Shown: positions 20,133 to 32,847, counted from the stretch's first letter. The stretch: 64,000 nt of DNA from Conchocele bisecta (GCA_029237695.1 CM055267.1:6966036-7030035); one strand, 5' to 3'. The notes: a model not told the origin generated them from the letters alone. A program made the numbers and translations.

Positions 20133-20506
20133 CAGTGCTACCTCTCTACAACAGCCACCCATGGGAACACGCGCAAAGCCGGCTGTTGTAGAGAGGTGGC
20201 TGTTGTAGGGAGGTTAATGCTGAATTAAATATTGTCGTCTGCTGTATATTTATTTTCATAGATATTTCTCATCAATTACATGCTTTGACAGCATTTTAGA
20301 ATCATTTTCAATGAAAATTATTCTAATGAGCTGTCAAAACATGTTTTTATTGAGAAAGAAGGCAAAAGCAACAGCAGACAACAATGTTCGTGCTCAGCAG
20401 TCTAAGGGTTAGATATAGAAGATATCATCCATTTGGGATATAAAATAGCGGCTGTTACAGAGAGTGTGTTGTTGTAGAGAGGTGGCCGTTCGGGGAGGTT
20501 CGACTG
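20133..20506. repeat. Pogo/mariner-like MITE family P, copy 1
   Basis: Left end CAGTGCTACCTCTCTACAAC, right end GGGGAGGTTCGACTG, TA on both sides (20131-20132, 20507-20508). Sub-terminal CTCTACAACAGCCACC and its complement form extra pairing. The inner module (TTGTCGTCTGCTG, TTTGACAGCATTTTAGAATC) is shared, inverted, with 51000-51357, and in part with 59243-59330 and 62587-62640. Confidence 0.75.
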
Positions 20507-20508
20507 TA

Positions 20509-21299
20509 TGTTAGTACTTGTGCTGGACAGGTTATCTGCAGGTTGTGCAACACTGCATAGCCTGGGTCCTGTACAGAATCAATGATGGTCCTCCCAATAA
20601 CTCCACATGCACTTGCCAAAAACAGATTGTAAATTGAAGGGAACGCCGGCGCTTCTATCGCTTTTTTTCGCCCCAGACACGACTGAATATGACAACTAAT
20701 GATCCACATTGTATCGGTAAGTCTCTTCAATGCTTTAAGTAGTTTTACGCTTCGTGTCATTGTAATTGCGCTTTAGGCGGCCACCGTCGACGTATATCTA
20801 TATATAACACCAGGTATAATAGATTTATACGTTTCAATCATTTGCATTGGCCACGAATAATGACATCCGGACGGATGGCAATATTTCATACATGATTGGA
20901 CGCCCGTGGGCGTTGTTGGCGACGAACGACCGTTGTGTTCAATTTCACATTTTGGCAGACAATCAAGGGTATGTGTAGGAATATTTATAGGTTATTTTAG
21001 TTGTATGTGGCTATATGCACGAATTCCGCAGCGTGCGATGTCGTTGCGCGGCGGAGCTCGTGGCATATATTCACATACAAATCAAGTAACCATTGTATTA
21101 TATACGTAAATCACTCGCAATATATATGCGCCGCAAAATATATACAAAATATAATCAAAATAAACACATTAGTGGTGATTTAGAGGGAACTATTTTGCGA
21201 TGTGAAGCGTAGTTCCGGCACTGACCAATATGAACTCACGAGACGTCAATATGGAAAATATAGTGACGTCTTGCGTTGCATTGTGTTTCAATTGGATAA
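20509..21299. other. No gene seen
   Basis: Unique-looking AT-rich sequence leading into the satellite. No motif in the short frames. Confidence 0.4.
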
Positions 21300-21309
21300 C
21301 GAAAGTACG

Positions 21310-24300
21310 TATATAATATGGCGACGGTATTGTATGGGTCCGCCGTCCTGTGTCAGCTATGGTGTGGGAAATATTGCGACTGTATTGTATGGGTCCGTCG
21401 TCCTTTGTTACAGATTATGGTGTGTGAAATTGACGACGATATTGTATGGGTCCGTCTCCTGTGTAAATTGGTGTGTGAATATGACGTCGGTATTTGTATG
21501 GGTCCGTTGTCCATGTGTTCATATTATGGTGTGTGAAATATACGTATTGTAGGGGTCCGTCCTCCTGTGTATATATGGTGTGTGAAATTTTCAGGACGGT
21601 ATTGTATGGGGTTCCGTCCTCCTGTGTAATATATGGTGTTGGGTAAATAATTGACGACGATATGGATGGGTCCATCTCCTGTGTAATATATGGTGTGTTG
21701 AAATATGACGGACGGTTTATTGTGATCCGTCCTCTTGTGTTAAATTGGGTGGGAATATGACGAACGAATGTATGGGTCCGTCCTCCTTGTGTCAGATATG
21801 GTGTGGGAAATATGACGGACGGTATTGTATTTTTGGGGTCCGTCGTCCTGTGTATTTATTGGTGTGGGAAATATGACGACGGTATTGTATGGGTCCGTCG
21901 TTGTTGTAAGATATGGTTGTGTGAAATATTGACGACGGTATTGTATGGGTTCCGTCCTCTGGTGTAAATATATGGTGTGTGAAATATGACGACGATATTT
22001 TGATGGGTCCGGTCCCCTGGTCAGGATTTATTGGTGGTGTGAATGGGCGCCGGTATTGTAGGGGCCCGTCTCCTGTGTAATTTATATGGTGTGAAATATG
22101 ACGACGATAATTGTTATGGGTCCGTCCTCCAGTGTTATATATGGTGTGTGAAATAGGGGGGACGACGGTATTGTATGGGTCCATCCTCCTGTGTAATATA
22201 TGGTGTGGGTGAAATATGTACGACGTTATTTGACGGTGTGGGTATGGGGTCCGTCCACCTGTTGTAATTATATTGGTGTGGGAAATATGACGACGGTATT
22301 GTATGTCCGTCGTCCTGTGTCCAATATATTGGTGATGGGAAATATGGACCGACGATATTCGTATGTCCGGCCGTCCATCCTGTGTCAGATTATATATGGT
22401 GTGGGAAATGACGCGGTATTTTTGGGTATTTGGGTGTCTTGGGTCAGATATGGGTGTGGGGAAATATGAAGACGGTATTGTATGGGTCGTTTTTTTCCGT
22501 CTGGTACCTGTGTAAATATATGGTGTGTGAAACATATGACGACGGTATTGTATGGGTCCGTCTTCTGTGTCAATATGTCAGGTATTGGTGTGTGAAATGA
22601 CGACGATATTGTATGGGGTAAACGGTCCTCCGGTGTGTGGAAAATTTATTTTGGTGTGTGAAATATGACGAACGGTATAGTATGGGTCCGTCCTCTGTGT
22701 CAGATATGGTGTGTGAAAATATGACGACGGTATTGTATGGGTCGTCCTCCTGTGTAAATATTTGGTGTGGGAAATATGACGACGGTATTGTATGGGTCGT
22801 CGTCCTGTGTAATATATGGGTATTTTGTGTGAAAATATGGACGACGGATTTTGTATGGGTAATGGGTCGTCCGTCTGTGTAATATATGGTTGTTGTTGGA
22901 GTGAGGTGTGCCAATATGACGACGGTATTGTATGGGTACGTACCTCCTGTGTAATATATATGGGTGTGGGAAAATATGGACGTCGATATTGTTTATGGGT
23001 CCGTCCTCTGTGTAGATATGGTGTGTGAAATGGACGGACGGTATTGTATGGGCGTCGTCCTGTTGTAATATATGGTGTTGTGAAATATGACGACGATATT
23101 GTATGGGTCCGTCCTCCTGTGTAATATATGGTGTGTGCAATATGACGACGGTCTTGTATTGGGTCCGTCACCTGTGTTTTATTATGGTGTGGGAAATATG
23201 AGACGATAACTTGTATGGGTCCGTCTCCTGTGTAATATTTTGGTGTGGGAAATTTATGACGGTATTGGTTATGGGTCCGTCGTCCCTGTGTCAGATATGG
23301 GGTGTGTGAATATGACGACGGTATTGTATGGGTCCGTCTTTCCTGTGGTATTATATGGTTTGTGGGAAAATTGACGCGGTATTTGTATGGGTCCGTCGTC
23401 CTGTGTTCAGACATGGTGTGTGTGTTTTGTGGAAATATGGACGACGGTTATTGTATGGGTCCGTCCTCCTGTGTAATATATGTGTGGGAAAATATGACGA
23501 CGTATTGTATGGGTCCGTCGTCCTGTGTAATATTATGGTGTGAAATATGTCGACGGTATTGTATGGGTCCGTCCTGTGTAAATATAGGTGGGTGTGAAAT
23601 ATGACGACGGTATTGTATGGGTCCGTCCTCCTGTGTATATGGTGTGGGTGGAAATATGACGACGGATATTGTATGGGTCCGTCGTCCTGTGTCAATATAT
23701 GGTGTGTGAAATATGACGACGGTATTGTATGGGTCCGTCCTCCTGTGTAATATATGGCTGTGGGTAATATATCGACGATATTGTATGGGTCCGTCCTCCT
23801 GTGTAATATATGGTGTGGGAAATATGGACGACTGTATTGTATGGGTCCGTCCTCCTCCTGTGTAATATATGGTGTGTGGGAAATATGACGACGGTATTGT
23901 ATGGGTCCGTCCTCCTGTGTAATATAGGTGTGGGAAATATGACGACGATATTGTATGGGTCCGTCCTCCTGTATATGTGTGGGAAATATGACGACGGGTA
24001 TTGTGGGTCCGTTCCTGTGTAATATGGTGTGAAATATGACGACGGTATTGTATGGGTCCGTCCTCCTGTGTAATATGTGTGGGAATATGAAACGACGATA
24101 TTGTATGGGTCCGTCCTCCTGTGTAATAATATATGGTGGTAAATATGGGCGACTGTATTGATATGGGTCCGTCCTCCTGTGTGTAATTATGGTGTGGGAA
24201 ATATGACGACGATGTATTGTATGGGTCCACGTCCTCCGGTGTGAATATATGGTGAATATGGACGACGGGTATTGTATGGGTCCGTCCTCCTGTAAAGGTG

Positions 24301-27300
24301 TGATATGTAGTGGGTGATATGGAAACGACGGTATTGTATGGGTCCGTCCTCCTGTGTAATATATGGTGTGGGAAATATGACGACGAATATTGTATGGGTC
24401 CGTCCTCCTGTGTAATATATGGTGTGGGAAATATGACGCGACGGTATTGTGGGATACGTCGTCGTCCTGTGTCAGATATAGGTGTGTGAAATATGACGAC
24501 GATATTGTATCCGGGTCCGTCCTCTATGTGTAAGTATGGGTCGTGTGGGAAAATATGACGACGATATTGTATGGGTCATATGTGTCTGGTTCCTCTGTGG
24601 GAAAATATGGAAATGCGACGTATTGTATGGGTCCGTCCTCCTGTGTAATATATGGTGTGGGAAATATATGAGGGTGTGTGATATGAAACGACGATATTGT
24701 GTTTGGGTCGCTCCTCAATGTGTAATATATGTGTGTGAATAGGACGACGGTATTGTATGGGTCCGTCCGTCCTGTGTCGATATGGTGTGAAATGAAATAT
24801 GACGACGATATTGTATGGGTCCGTCCTCCTGTACGTAGTATGGTGTGGGAAATATGACGACGATATTGTATGGGTCTCATCATGTGTCAGGTTCTCTGTG
24901 GGAAAGGAAATATGGCGACGTATTGTATGGGTCCGTCCTCCTGTGTAATATATGGTGTGTGAAATATGGACGACGGTATTGTATGGGTCCGTCGTCCTGT
25001 CGTCAGATATTGGTATGTGTGAAATATGACGACGATATTGTATGGGTCTGTGTCCTCCTGTGTAATATATGGTGTGGGAAATATGACGACGTAGTATAGT
25101 ACGTGTCATCATGGGTCAGGTTCTCTGTGGGTATATATGGCGACTGTGTGGGTAGGTTAGTCTGTCGTCTTGTGTCAGATACGGTGTGGGAAATATGACG
25201 ACGGTATTGTATGGGTCCGTCATCCTGTGTCAGATATGGTGTGAGAAATATGGCGACGGTATTGTATGGGTCCGCCATCCTGTGTCAGATATGATGTGAG
25301 ACATATGGCGACGGTATTGTATGGGTCCGTCATCATGTGTCAGGTATGGTGTGGGAAATATGGCGACGGTATTTTATGGGTCCGTCGTCCTGTGTCAGAT
25401 ATGGTGTGAGAAATATGACGACCGTATTGTATGGATCCGTCGTCCTCTGTCAGATATGGTGTGGGAAATATGGCGACGGTATTGTATGGTGTGGGAAATA
25501 TGGCGACGGTATTGTATGGGTCCGTCCTCCTGTGTAATATATGGTGTCGGAAATATGACGACGGTATTGTATGGGCCCGTGTCCTGTGTTAATATATGGT
25601 GTGTGAAAATATGCGACGATATTGTATTGGTCGTCCTCCTGTTTAATTATATGGTGTGGGAAATATGACGACGATATTGTATGGGTGTCCTCCTGTGTAA
25701 TATATGGTGTGGGAAATATGACGACGGTATTGTATGGGTCGTCGTCCTGTGTCAGATTATGGTGTGTTGAAATATGGACGACGGTATTGTATGGGTCCGT
25801 CCTCCTGTGTAATATATGGTGTGGGAAATATGACGACGGTATTGTATGGGTCCGTCGTCCTGTGTCAGATATGGTGTGTGAAATATGACGACGGTATTGT
25901 ATGGGTCCGTCCTCCTGTGTAATATATGGTGTGGGAAATATGACGACGGTATTGTATGGGTCCGTCGTCCTGTGTAATATATGGTGTGGGAAATATGACG
26001 ACGGTATTGTATGGGTCCGTCGTCCTGTGTAATATATGGTGTGGGAAATATGACGACGGTATTGTATGGGTCCGTCCTCCTGTGTAATATATGATGTGGG
26101 AAATATGACGACGGTATTGTATGGGTCCGTCCTCCTGTGTAATATATGGTGTGGGAAATATGACGACGATATTGTATGGGTCCGTCGTCCTGTGTAATAT
26201 ATGGTGTGTGAAATATGACGACGATGTTGTATGGGTCCGTCGTCCTGTGTCAGATATGGTGTGTGAAATATGACGACGGTATTGAATGGGTCCGTCGTCC
26301 TGTGTCAGATATGGTGTGTGAAATATGACGACGGTATTGTATGGGTCCGTCCTCCTGTGTAATATATGGTGTGGGAAATATGACGACGATATTGTATGGG
26401 TCCGTCGTCCTGTGTAATATATGGTGTTGGAAATATGGCGACTGTATTGTATGGGTCCGTCCTCCTGTGTAATATATGGTGTGGGAAATATGACGACGAT
26501 ATTGTATGGGTCCGTCCTCCTGTGTAATATATGGTGTGGGAAATATGGCGACGATATTGTATGGGTCCGTCCTCCTGTGTAATATATGGTGTGGGAAATA
26601 TGGCAACTGTATTGTATGGGTCCGTCCTCCTGTGTAATATATGGTGTGGGAAATATGACGACGGTATTGTATGGGTCCGTCCTCCTGTGTAATATATGGT
26701 GTGGGAAATATGACGACGATATTGTATGGGTCCGTCCTCCTGTGTAATATATGGTGTGGGGAAATATGAAGACGATATTGTATGGGTCCGTCCTCCGTGT
26801 ATATATGTGTGGGAAATATGACGACGATATTGTATGGGTCCGTCCTCCTGTGTAATATATGGTGTGGGAAATATGGCGACTGTATTGTATGGGTCCGTCC
26901 TCCTGTGTAATATATGGTGTGGGAAATATGACGACGATATTGTATGGGTCCGTCCTCCTGTGTAATATATGGTGTGTGAAATATGACGACGGTATTGTAT
27001 GGGTCCGTCCTCCTGTGTAATATATGGTGTGGGAAATATGACGACGATATTGTATGGGTCCGTCCTCCTGTGTAATATATGGTGTGGGAAATGACGACGG
27101 TATTGTATGGGTCCGTCGTCCTGTGTCAGATATGGTGTGTGAAATATGACGACGATATTGTATGGGTCCGTCCTCCTGTGTAAGATATGGTGTGGGAAAT
27201 ATGACGACGATATTGTATGGGTCATCATGTGTCAGGTTCTCTGTGGGAAATATGGCGACTGTATTGTATGGGTCCGTCCTCCTGTGTAATATATGGTGTG

Positions 27301-28452
27301 GGAAATATGACGACGATATTGTATGGGTCCGTCCTCCTGTGTAATATATGGTGTGTGAAATATGACGACGGTATTGTATGGGTCCGTCGTCCTGTGTCAG
27401 ATATGGTGTGTGAAATATGACGACGATATTGTATGGGTCCGTCCTCCTGTGTAGTATATGGTGTGGGAAATATGACGACGATATTGTATGGGTCATCATG
27501 TGTCAGGTTCTCTGTGGGAAATATGGCGACTGTATTGTATGGGTCCGTCCTCCTGTGTAATATATGGTGTGGGAAATATGACGACGGTATTGTATGGGTC
27601 CGTCGTCCTGTGTCAGATATGGTGTGTGAAATATGACGACGATATTGTATGGGTCCGTCCTCCTGTGTAATATATGGTGTGGGAAATATGACGACGATAT
27701 AGTATGGGTCATCATGGGTCAGGTTCTCTGTGGGAAATATGGCGACTGTTTTGTATTAGTCTGTCGTCTTGTGTCAGATACGGTGTGGGAAATATGACGA
27801 CGGTATTGTATGGGTCCGTCATCCTGTGTCAGATATGGTGTGAGAAATATGGCGACGGTATTGTATGGGTCCGCCATCCTGTGTCAGATATGATGTGAGA
27901 CATATGGCGACGGTATTGTATGGGTCCGTCATCATGTGTCAGGTATGGTGTGGGAAATATGGCGACGGTATTTTATGGGTCCGTCGTCCTGTGTCAGATA
28001 TGGTGTGAGAAATATGACGACCGTATTGTATGGATCCGTCGTCCTCTGTCAGATATGGTGTGGGAAATATGGCGACGGTATTGTATGGTGTGGGAAATAT
28101 GGCGACGGTATTGTATGGGTCCGTCCTCCTGTGTAATATATGGTGTCGGAAATATGACGACGGTATTGTATGGGCCCGTCGTCCTGTGTAATATATGGTG
28201 TGTGAAATATGACGACGATATTGTATTGGTCCGTCCTCCTGTTTAATATATGGTGTGGGAAATATGACGACGATATTGTATGGGTCCGTCGTCCTGTGTC
28301 AGATATGGTGTGGGAAATATGACGACGGTATTATATGGGTCCGTCGTCCTGTGTAATATATGGTGTCGGAAATATGACGACGGTATTGTATGGGTCCGTC
28401 CTCCTGTGTAATATATGGTGTGGGAAATATGACGACGGTATTGTATGGGTCC
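21310..28452. repeat. 55-bp satellite array, about 130 copies
   Basis: The unit contains GGTGTGGGAAATATGACGAC, GGTATTGTATGGGTCCGTC and TCCTGTGTAATATAT. The clean part (25920-27200) has an exact 55-bp period. Each unit holds an inverted pair GACGACGG...CCGTCGTC (often degraded to CCGTCCTC) able to form an 8-bp stem. Variants alternate between GTGTAATATATGG and GTGTCAGATATGG, and between GACGACGG and GACGACGA. About 21310-25150 is riddled with small indels, while 25700-28450 is regular. GAAAGTACGTAT flanks both sides (21301 and 28453). Long open frames, up to 544 codons on the minus strand, result from the repeat lacking stops in one frame and are not genes. Confidence 0.95.
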
Positions 28453-28469
28453 GAAAGTACGTATGTAAT

Positions 28470-28805
28470 AAATGTGCATATAGCATACTATTACTGCGCT
28501 ATTATAAGCATAGTGGATACATATATCAGCCATGTAGCGGAAGCCTGCATCTATTAGTTGATTGTATACATAATGGGATGCCATTCTGCGGCGAGTAGCC
28601 GGCGATTGACGTTGTTTACGATCACAAATCAGCGAATACTAAACAGTGTATGACATTAACTGGGGCCGACTAATCTCCCTCGGCGGAGATGATCCCCCGT
28701 AAATCATCGTTGCTCGGTCACAGTAATTGCCTCGTTATCGCAGTCACGAGACGCCTTATGAACATTACTCCACCATCATTGTTGGACCATACACACACAT
28801 ACATG
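28470..28805. other. No recognisable feature
   Basis: Satellite flank, unique-looking, no supported gene. Confidence 0.4.
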
Positions 28806-28807
28806 TA

Positions 28808-28907
28808 CAGTGGGGTCAGCGTGTAAGTGCACACACGAACGAACACGACAGGTTGGAACCAACCTGTCGTGTTCGTTCGTGTGTGCACTTACACGCTGAC
28901 CCCACTA
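28808..28907. mobile_element. 100-bp palindromic TA-flanked element, copy 1
   Basis: Perfect arms from CAGTGGGGTCAGCGTGTAAG to the GGTTGG/CCAACC centre, almost no loop, flanked by TA (28806-28807, 28908-28909). An equal-length copy is at 56501-56600 and a half copy at 56741-56796. It consists of little more than two fused terminal repeats. Confidence 0.8.
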
Positions 28908-29076
28908 TATACAGGTCAATATTGCAAGTTCGATTTGCCGTTCGATTTGATACTTAAGAAGATGTGTGATGTTCATGAACACTATTTACAGAAACAATGA
29001 TATTTTCTGAAAATTACGTCGATAGTTTACGGAATGTTTACCGCAAATGCACGAGTGCTTTTAACGTTTCTTAATT

Positions 29077-29376
29077 CCAGCACAAACATATTTACACAAT
29101 TCCCTAACATTTGATTGGCCCGTATCAAGTCTCTGTCCAAAATTTATATCCCAGTAAACTCACACGCCGAACTACTTTCTACAGGTGCGCTGTCAGTGCT
29201 GTCAATGTAAACAAATGGCTGCCGTCTGTCAAAATAAACACATTTTCTTGATGAATTTATTTCAAATGCTGGAATTATAAGAAATGTATGGCCTTTTTGT
29301 GGAATTTATCGGGGATATAAACTTGGAAAAGTCGCGGGAATACTGGACGAAGGCCTTACCTCGTCCAGTATTCCCG
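29077..29376. repeat. Foldback element, copy A2 (reversed, truncated)
   Basis: Carries the tail (ATTTGATTGGCCCG, then CACGCCGAACTAC) followed by the left palindrome arm ATGGCCTTTTTGTGGAATTT. It breaks at TCCAGTATTCCCG just past the palindrome centre, exactly where MITE E copy 2 begins. Confidence 0.7.
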
Positions 29377-29746
29377 ATTCAAAGTACGTATTCTTTTATA
29401 GTGTCTTTTTATAGTGTCTTTATTACGTAACGGATTTTGATGAAATATGGCGCATCAAACGTAGCTTGTTAAGCTGCATTTGGTGGTCATGTATTTTCGC
29501 CCAAACTTGTGTCGTTTTTGCGAAGAATCGATTTCCGTGTCTCACGGAAATCGATTCTTCGCAAAAGCGACACAAGTCTATGCCAAACTCCCTAAACCAC
29601 CAAATGCAGCTCATGAAGACGCGTTTGCTGCGCCATATTTCATCAAAATCCGTTGATATTAAGGAAAATATCAAATAATACTTACTTTGGAGTGGGCGAC
29701 GTTGTTCTTGTTGTTGTAACCACGTGATCATGCACCTTGTTATACA
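29377..29746. repeat. MITE family E, copy 2 (left end lost)
   Basis: Matches 4700-5048 from AAGTACGTATTCTTTTATAG to ATCATGCACCTTGTTAT, including the AATCGATTTCCGTGTCTCAC palindrome. GTGTCTTTTTATA is duplicated near 29400. The left terminus is missing. Confidence 0.7.
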
Positions 29747-31053
29747 GGGTGGCCCAAAATAACTTGGACACCTTTTGACATACTTCTTGAATCTTGCTTA
29801 ATTCTCGTGCACGCATTTTGGCGTCATTATGACGATGACGTAACTAGGTCATACTCTGGATTTCCATTACGGAAAACCCTGTGAACAGTTAAAAAAAAGC
29901 CATAACATATCGGATCCTCCATTATTTTCATTGACATTGTGAAATAGATGATATATGAACAGCTGAAATGCATAATTTAATGTTAGCTACATGTACAATG
30001 CCAGTAACAGCAAATAATAGGCAGTTATTTTGTTGAATGTCATTATCAAACGTCGTACACGCGTATAACGTGGTAAGGCCATGTAAAGTTCTTAAGCGTT
30101 CGCGTGCTGGTAGGTTTTTAGAGTGGTTCTGTGAAACAAACCACTCTGTATGCTATTTGACACAATTTACTGGCGACGTAATATGAAAACTGATTGGAGG
30201 CGTGTGCACGTTTTATATCCTTTCATGAATTTACACTTAACAAGTTTAATTAGAGTATTTTCTTCTTTTTTGGTGGCGGAAATTTAAATGTATGCTACAA
30301 ACTTTCTCAACTGCAGACTGCAAAGAGTTGAGGAAGTTTTTAACATTATAGGAATGAATGGCCTTTTTGTGGAATTTATCGGGGTTTAAACTTGGAAAAG
30401 TCGCGGGAATACTGGACGAAGGCCGGAAGGCCTCGTCCAGTATTCCCGCGACTTTTCCAAGTTTATATCCCTGATAAATTCCACAAAAAAGGCCATTCAT
30501 TCCTTATAATAGCATTTGAAATAAATTCATCAAGCAAATGTGTTAATTTTGACAGACGGCAGCCATTTGTTTGCATTGACAGCACTGACAGCGCACCTGT
30601 AGAACGTAGTTCGGCGTGGGAGTTTAATGGGATATAAATCTTGGACAGAGACTTGCTACGGGCCAATCAAATGTTAGGGAATTGTATAAACATTTTTGTG
30701 TTGGAATTATACATTTACGTTCGGTTTTTTTCCCAGACCTTGTTTGTTTTTACCGGATACGTAGGTAGGTTTTGGCCATCTGGGTGGACGCTTAACAGAG
30801 TAAAATAATGACATGGCCTAACTGAAAGTTCAAAGTGACACTGATGTTAGCAATTCGTATTTTTAGCAAAATCGAGACAAACTTGCAGCATATAACACTT
30901 AATGAAATCGGTGAAGGTATATCTTTAATTGTATTGTATTACTCTATGCCGGAGTTAATTTTGTAACTGCAATTTTGCAGCAGGAAAGTTGTTTGGTGCC
31001 ACTTTAAAGATAGATAGTTATATAAAGTGTCCAAGATTTGTTGTGCAACCCTG
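29747..31053. mobile_element. Mariner-like element remnant, about 1.3 kb
   Basis: Left terminus CAGGGTGGCCCAAAATAACT, then TGGACACCTTT. The right terminus is the imperfect complement ending AGTGTCCAAGATTTG..GCAACCCTG. TA flanks both (29745-29746, 31054-31055). ACAGGGTGGCCCAAAA-type ends are usual for mariner elements. No transposase frame survives. It landed in the last bases of MITE E copy 2 and itself contains foldback A3. Confidence 0.65.
30348..30711. repeat. Foldback element, copy A3
   Basis: Palindrome 30348-30508 (ATAGGAATGAATGG...CCATTCATTCCTTAT) plus the tail to about 30711 (GCCAATCAAATGTTAGGGAA). The best-preserved copy; nested in the mariner-like remnant. Confidence 0.75.
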
Positions 31054-31055
31054 TA

Positions 31056-32007
31056 GTATCCGACCCACACGAAAATCACCTGATGATTACAATTTTCGAA
31101 AATTGTAATTTGTTATATGTAGTTTCTAATATAAATTATACTGGAGACGATACTGACATGCGATTCTTTAAGTGACTTGTGATCCGACATGAAATTCTCA
31201 TGCGGGTTTTTCGTAGTTTCAGTATTTAATTTGTAAATTTGTCATTTATTGTTTATGTTTAAACTGCATGTACATGTATATTCGAAATATAGTTTGTATT
31301 GTTATATGGCATTTAACTCGAGTCGAAACAATAATGCAAAATCCCGACACAATAGCGCGAAATTCAGTTTGGCATTTGGCTTATATCTAACGATACCATG
31401 AATTGATACATACATTCGCGTATACCCATGCATATTTTGCACATGCGATTTATTTATACAATATTCGACATATTTTACGAAAGGAATAATTTTCAAAAAA
31501 AATATTGGAAAGCAAAACAGCTTCGGCAGTTTTCGGACTGAATTCACTTGTCGTAGTTGAAGGACTTGGCCCCTTTCTTCCACTGACCCCTTAACGTTGG
31601 CCCCTATCTCCAGGGTAACTGTCACCTTGATATGCGCACAGGTTCTTGAATAATGGTTCATATTTCGGTGTTTTATGGGTTATTTCGTTATCTCTGGTGG
31701 TTTGGGTGCATTGTTGCTAACATACAATTTTCGTCACCTCCCGCGAGTTACCCGTTTACAAGTTTGACAGTAAGAAATGGGCCCAAAAGTTCCGAACGGT
31801 GAATGTGTAAATAGTTGACGATTTATGTCGTGTGTAATGATGGAGCATTAGTGGTTGCACAAAACTAGGTAAATTACCCAAAACCAATGAAATTCACTCA
31901 AATTTACCCAATATCCACCCAAATACTCATATGACACCAATATTCTGACCATCTGTTCCAGCGCCTGTGAGTATGCCTGCCGTGTATTCACCGCGATCTC
32001 CGCACCA
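31056..32007. other. No gene seen; short palindromes
   Basis: TTACAATTTTCGAAAATTGT near 31087 is a perfect short palindrome. TTGGCCCCTTTCTTCCACTG near 31567 resembles a hairpin arm at 34183-34224. The 119-codon minus-strand frame at 31302-31661 has no recognisable motif. Confidence 0.35.
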
Positions 32008-32463
32008 GGGTCACTTTCACTAAACTTCGTACGACTAACATGTTCGTAAGTACAAATTTAGGATCGTCTGGAAATTTCAATTGATGGATTTACATGTATT
32101 GAGCATATGCAACCTATGCTCAATAACTGTAAATCTAAAACTTGTTTACACTACAAAAGGTGTGGCATATGAATTTCGTATGTTTTTCATATGAATTTCA
32201 TATGAAAATTTAATTTGCAAATGATATAAAATGCGCCAATATGCAATTCATATGAAAAATATTCATATGCATTTCATATGCAAATCATGTTTGACATTTG
32301 AACAGCATATGTATGTACATGTATGTATGTATTTTGTCATATGAATTGCATATGTGGCATGTTTTGCTGTGTACAAGAAAACGTTGTTAATGTGAAATTT
32401 ACAGACTACCATAATTTTGCACTTACGAACATTTTAATCGTACGAAGTTTCGTGAAACGGGTT
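32008..32463. repeat. MITE family C, copy 2 (interrupted)
   Basis: Left end TTTCACTAAACTTCGTACGA, right end TCGTACGAAGTTTCGTGAAA. The copy is split by a 223-bp element at 32149-32371. Confidence 0.8.
32149..32371. mobile_element. CATATG-rich MITE nested in MITE C
   Basis: Ends CACTACAAAAGGTGTGGCAT and ATGTGGCATGTTTTGCTGTG are imperfect inverted repeats flanked by TA (32147-32148, 32372-32373). Removing it restores TTGTTTACAAGAAAAC as in the uninterrupted copy at 57549. The body is dominated by CATATGAAT/ATTCATATG units, each a small palindrome. Confidence 0.8.
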
Positions 32464-32845
32464 ATCAAGCTTACGTTGTGTAACGATGTCATAATTGACT
32501 GCAATGCGCTTAATCCAGAAATGAGGAATGTAATCCCTACTTTATACCGCTGATGTGGTCGCTGATAGGTTGATCTGATTATTTAGGAGGTTATCTGATT
32601 TCTCTGCTGGAATTTGGCCAATATTGCCTGATCGCCGTGTGTGTTATCTAGAAAATTGGCAGACGCTGATAGCAGCACAGAACGATCGCACATTTGACTT
32701 GTTGCTGTTACCTGTAGAACGCGTTCGTAAATTGGAGCGGTCAATGTTGCCGGGAATATAATATGTACAGCGGTCTACAGTTCTGTCTTAGATACTTATA
32801 TTTAGCTGGAGGTCTGCATGGATAAGACAGTATTGCATTTTACTA
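32464..32845. other. No recognisable feature
   Basis: No frame or repeat that I can support. Confidence 0.4.
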
Positions 32846-32847
32846 TA

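Noticed and set aside
25865..27499. 544-codon minus-strand open frame
   Set aside because: It lies wholly in the 55-bp satellite and simply repeats the translated unit (TGGRTHTISSSYFPHH). No start context or independent domain.
31302..31661. 119-codon minus-strand frame
   Set aside because: No recognisable motif, ordinary AT-rich composition and no copy elsewhere.
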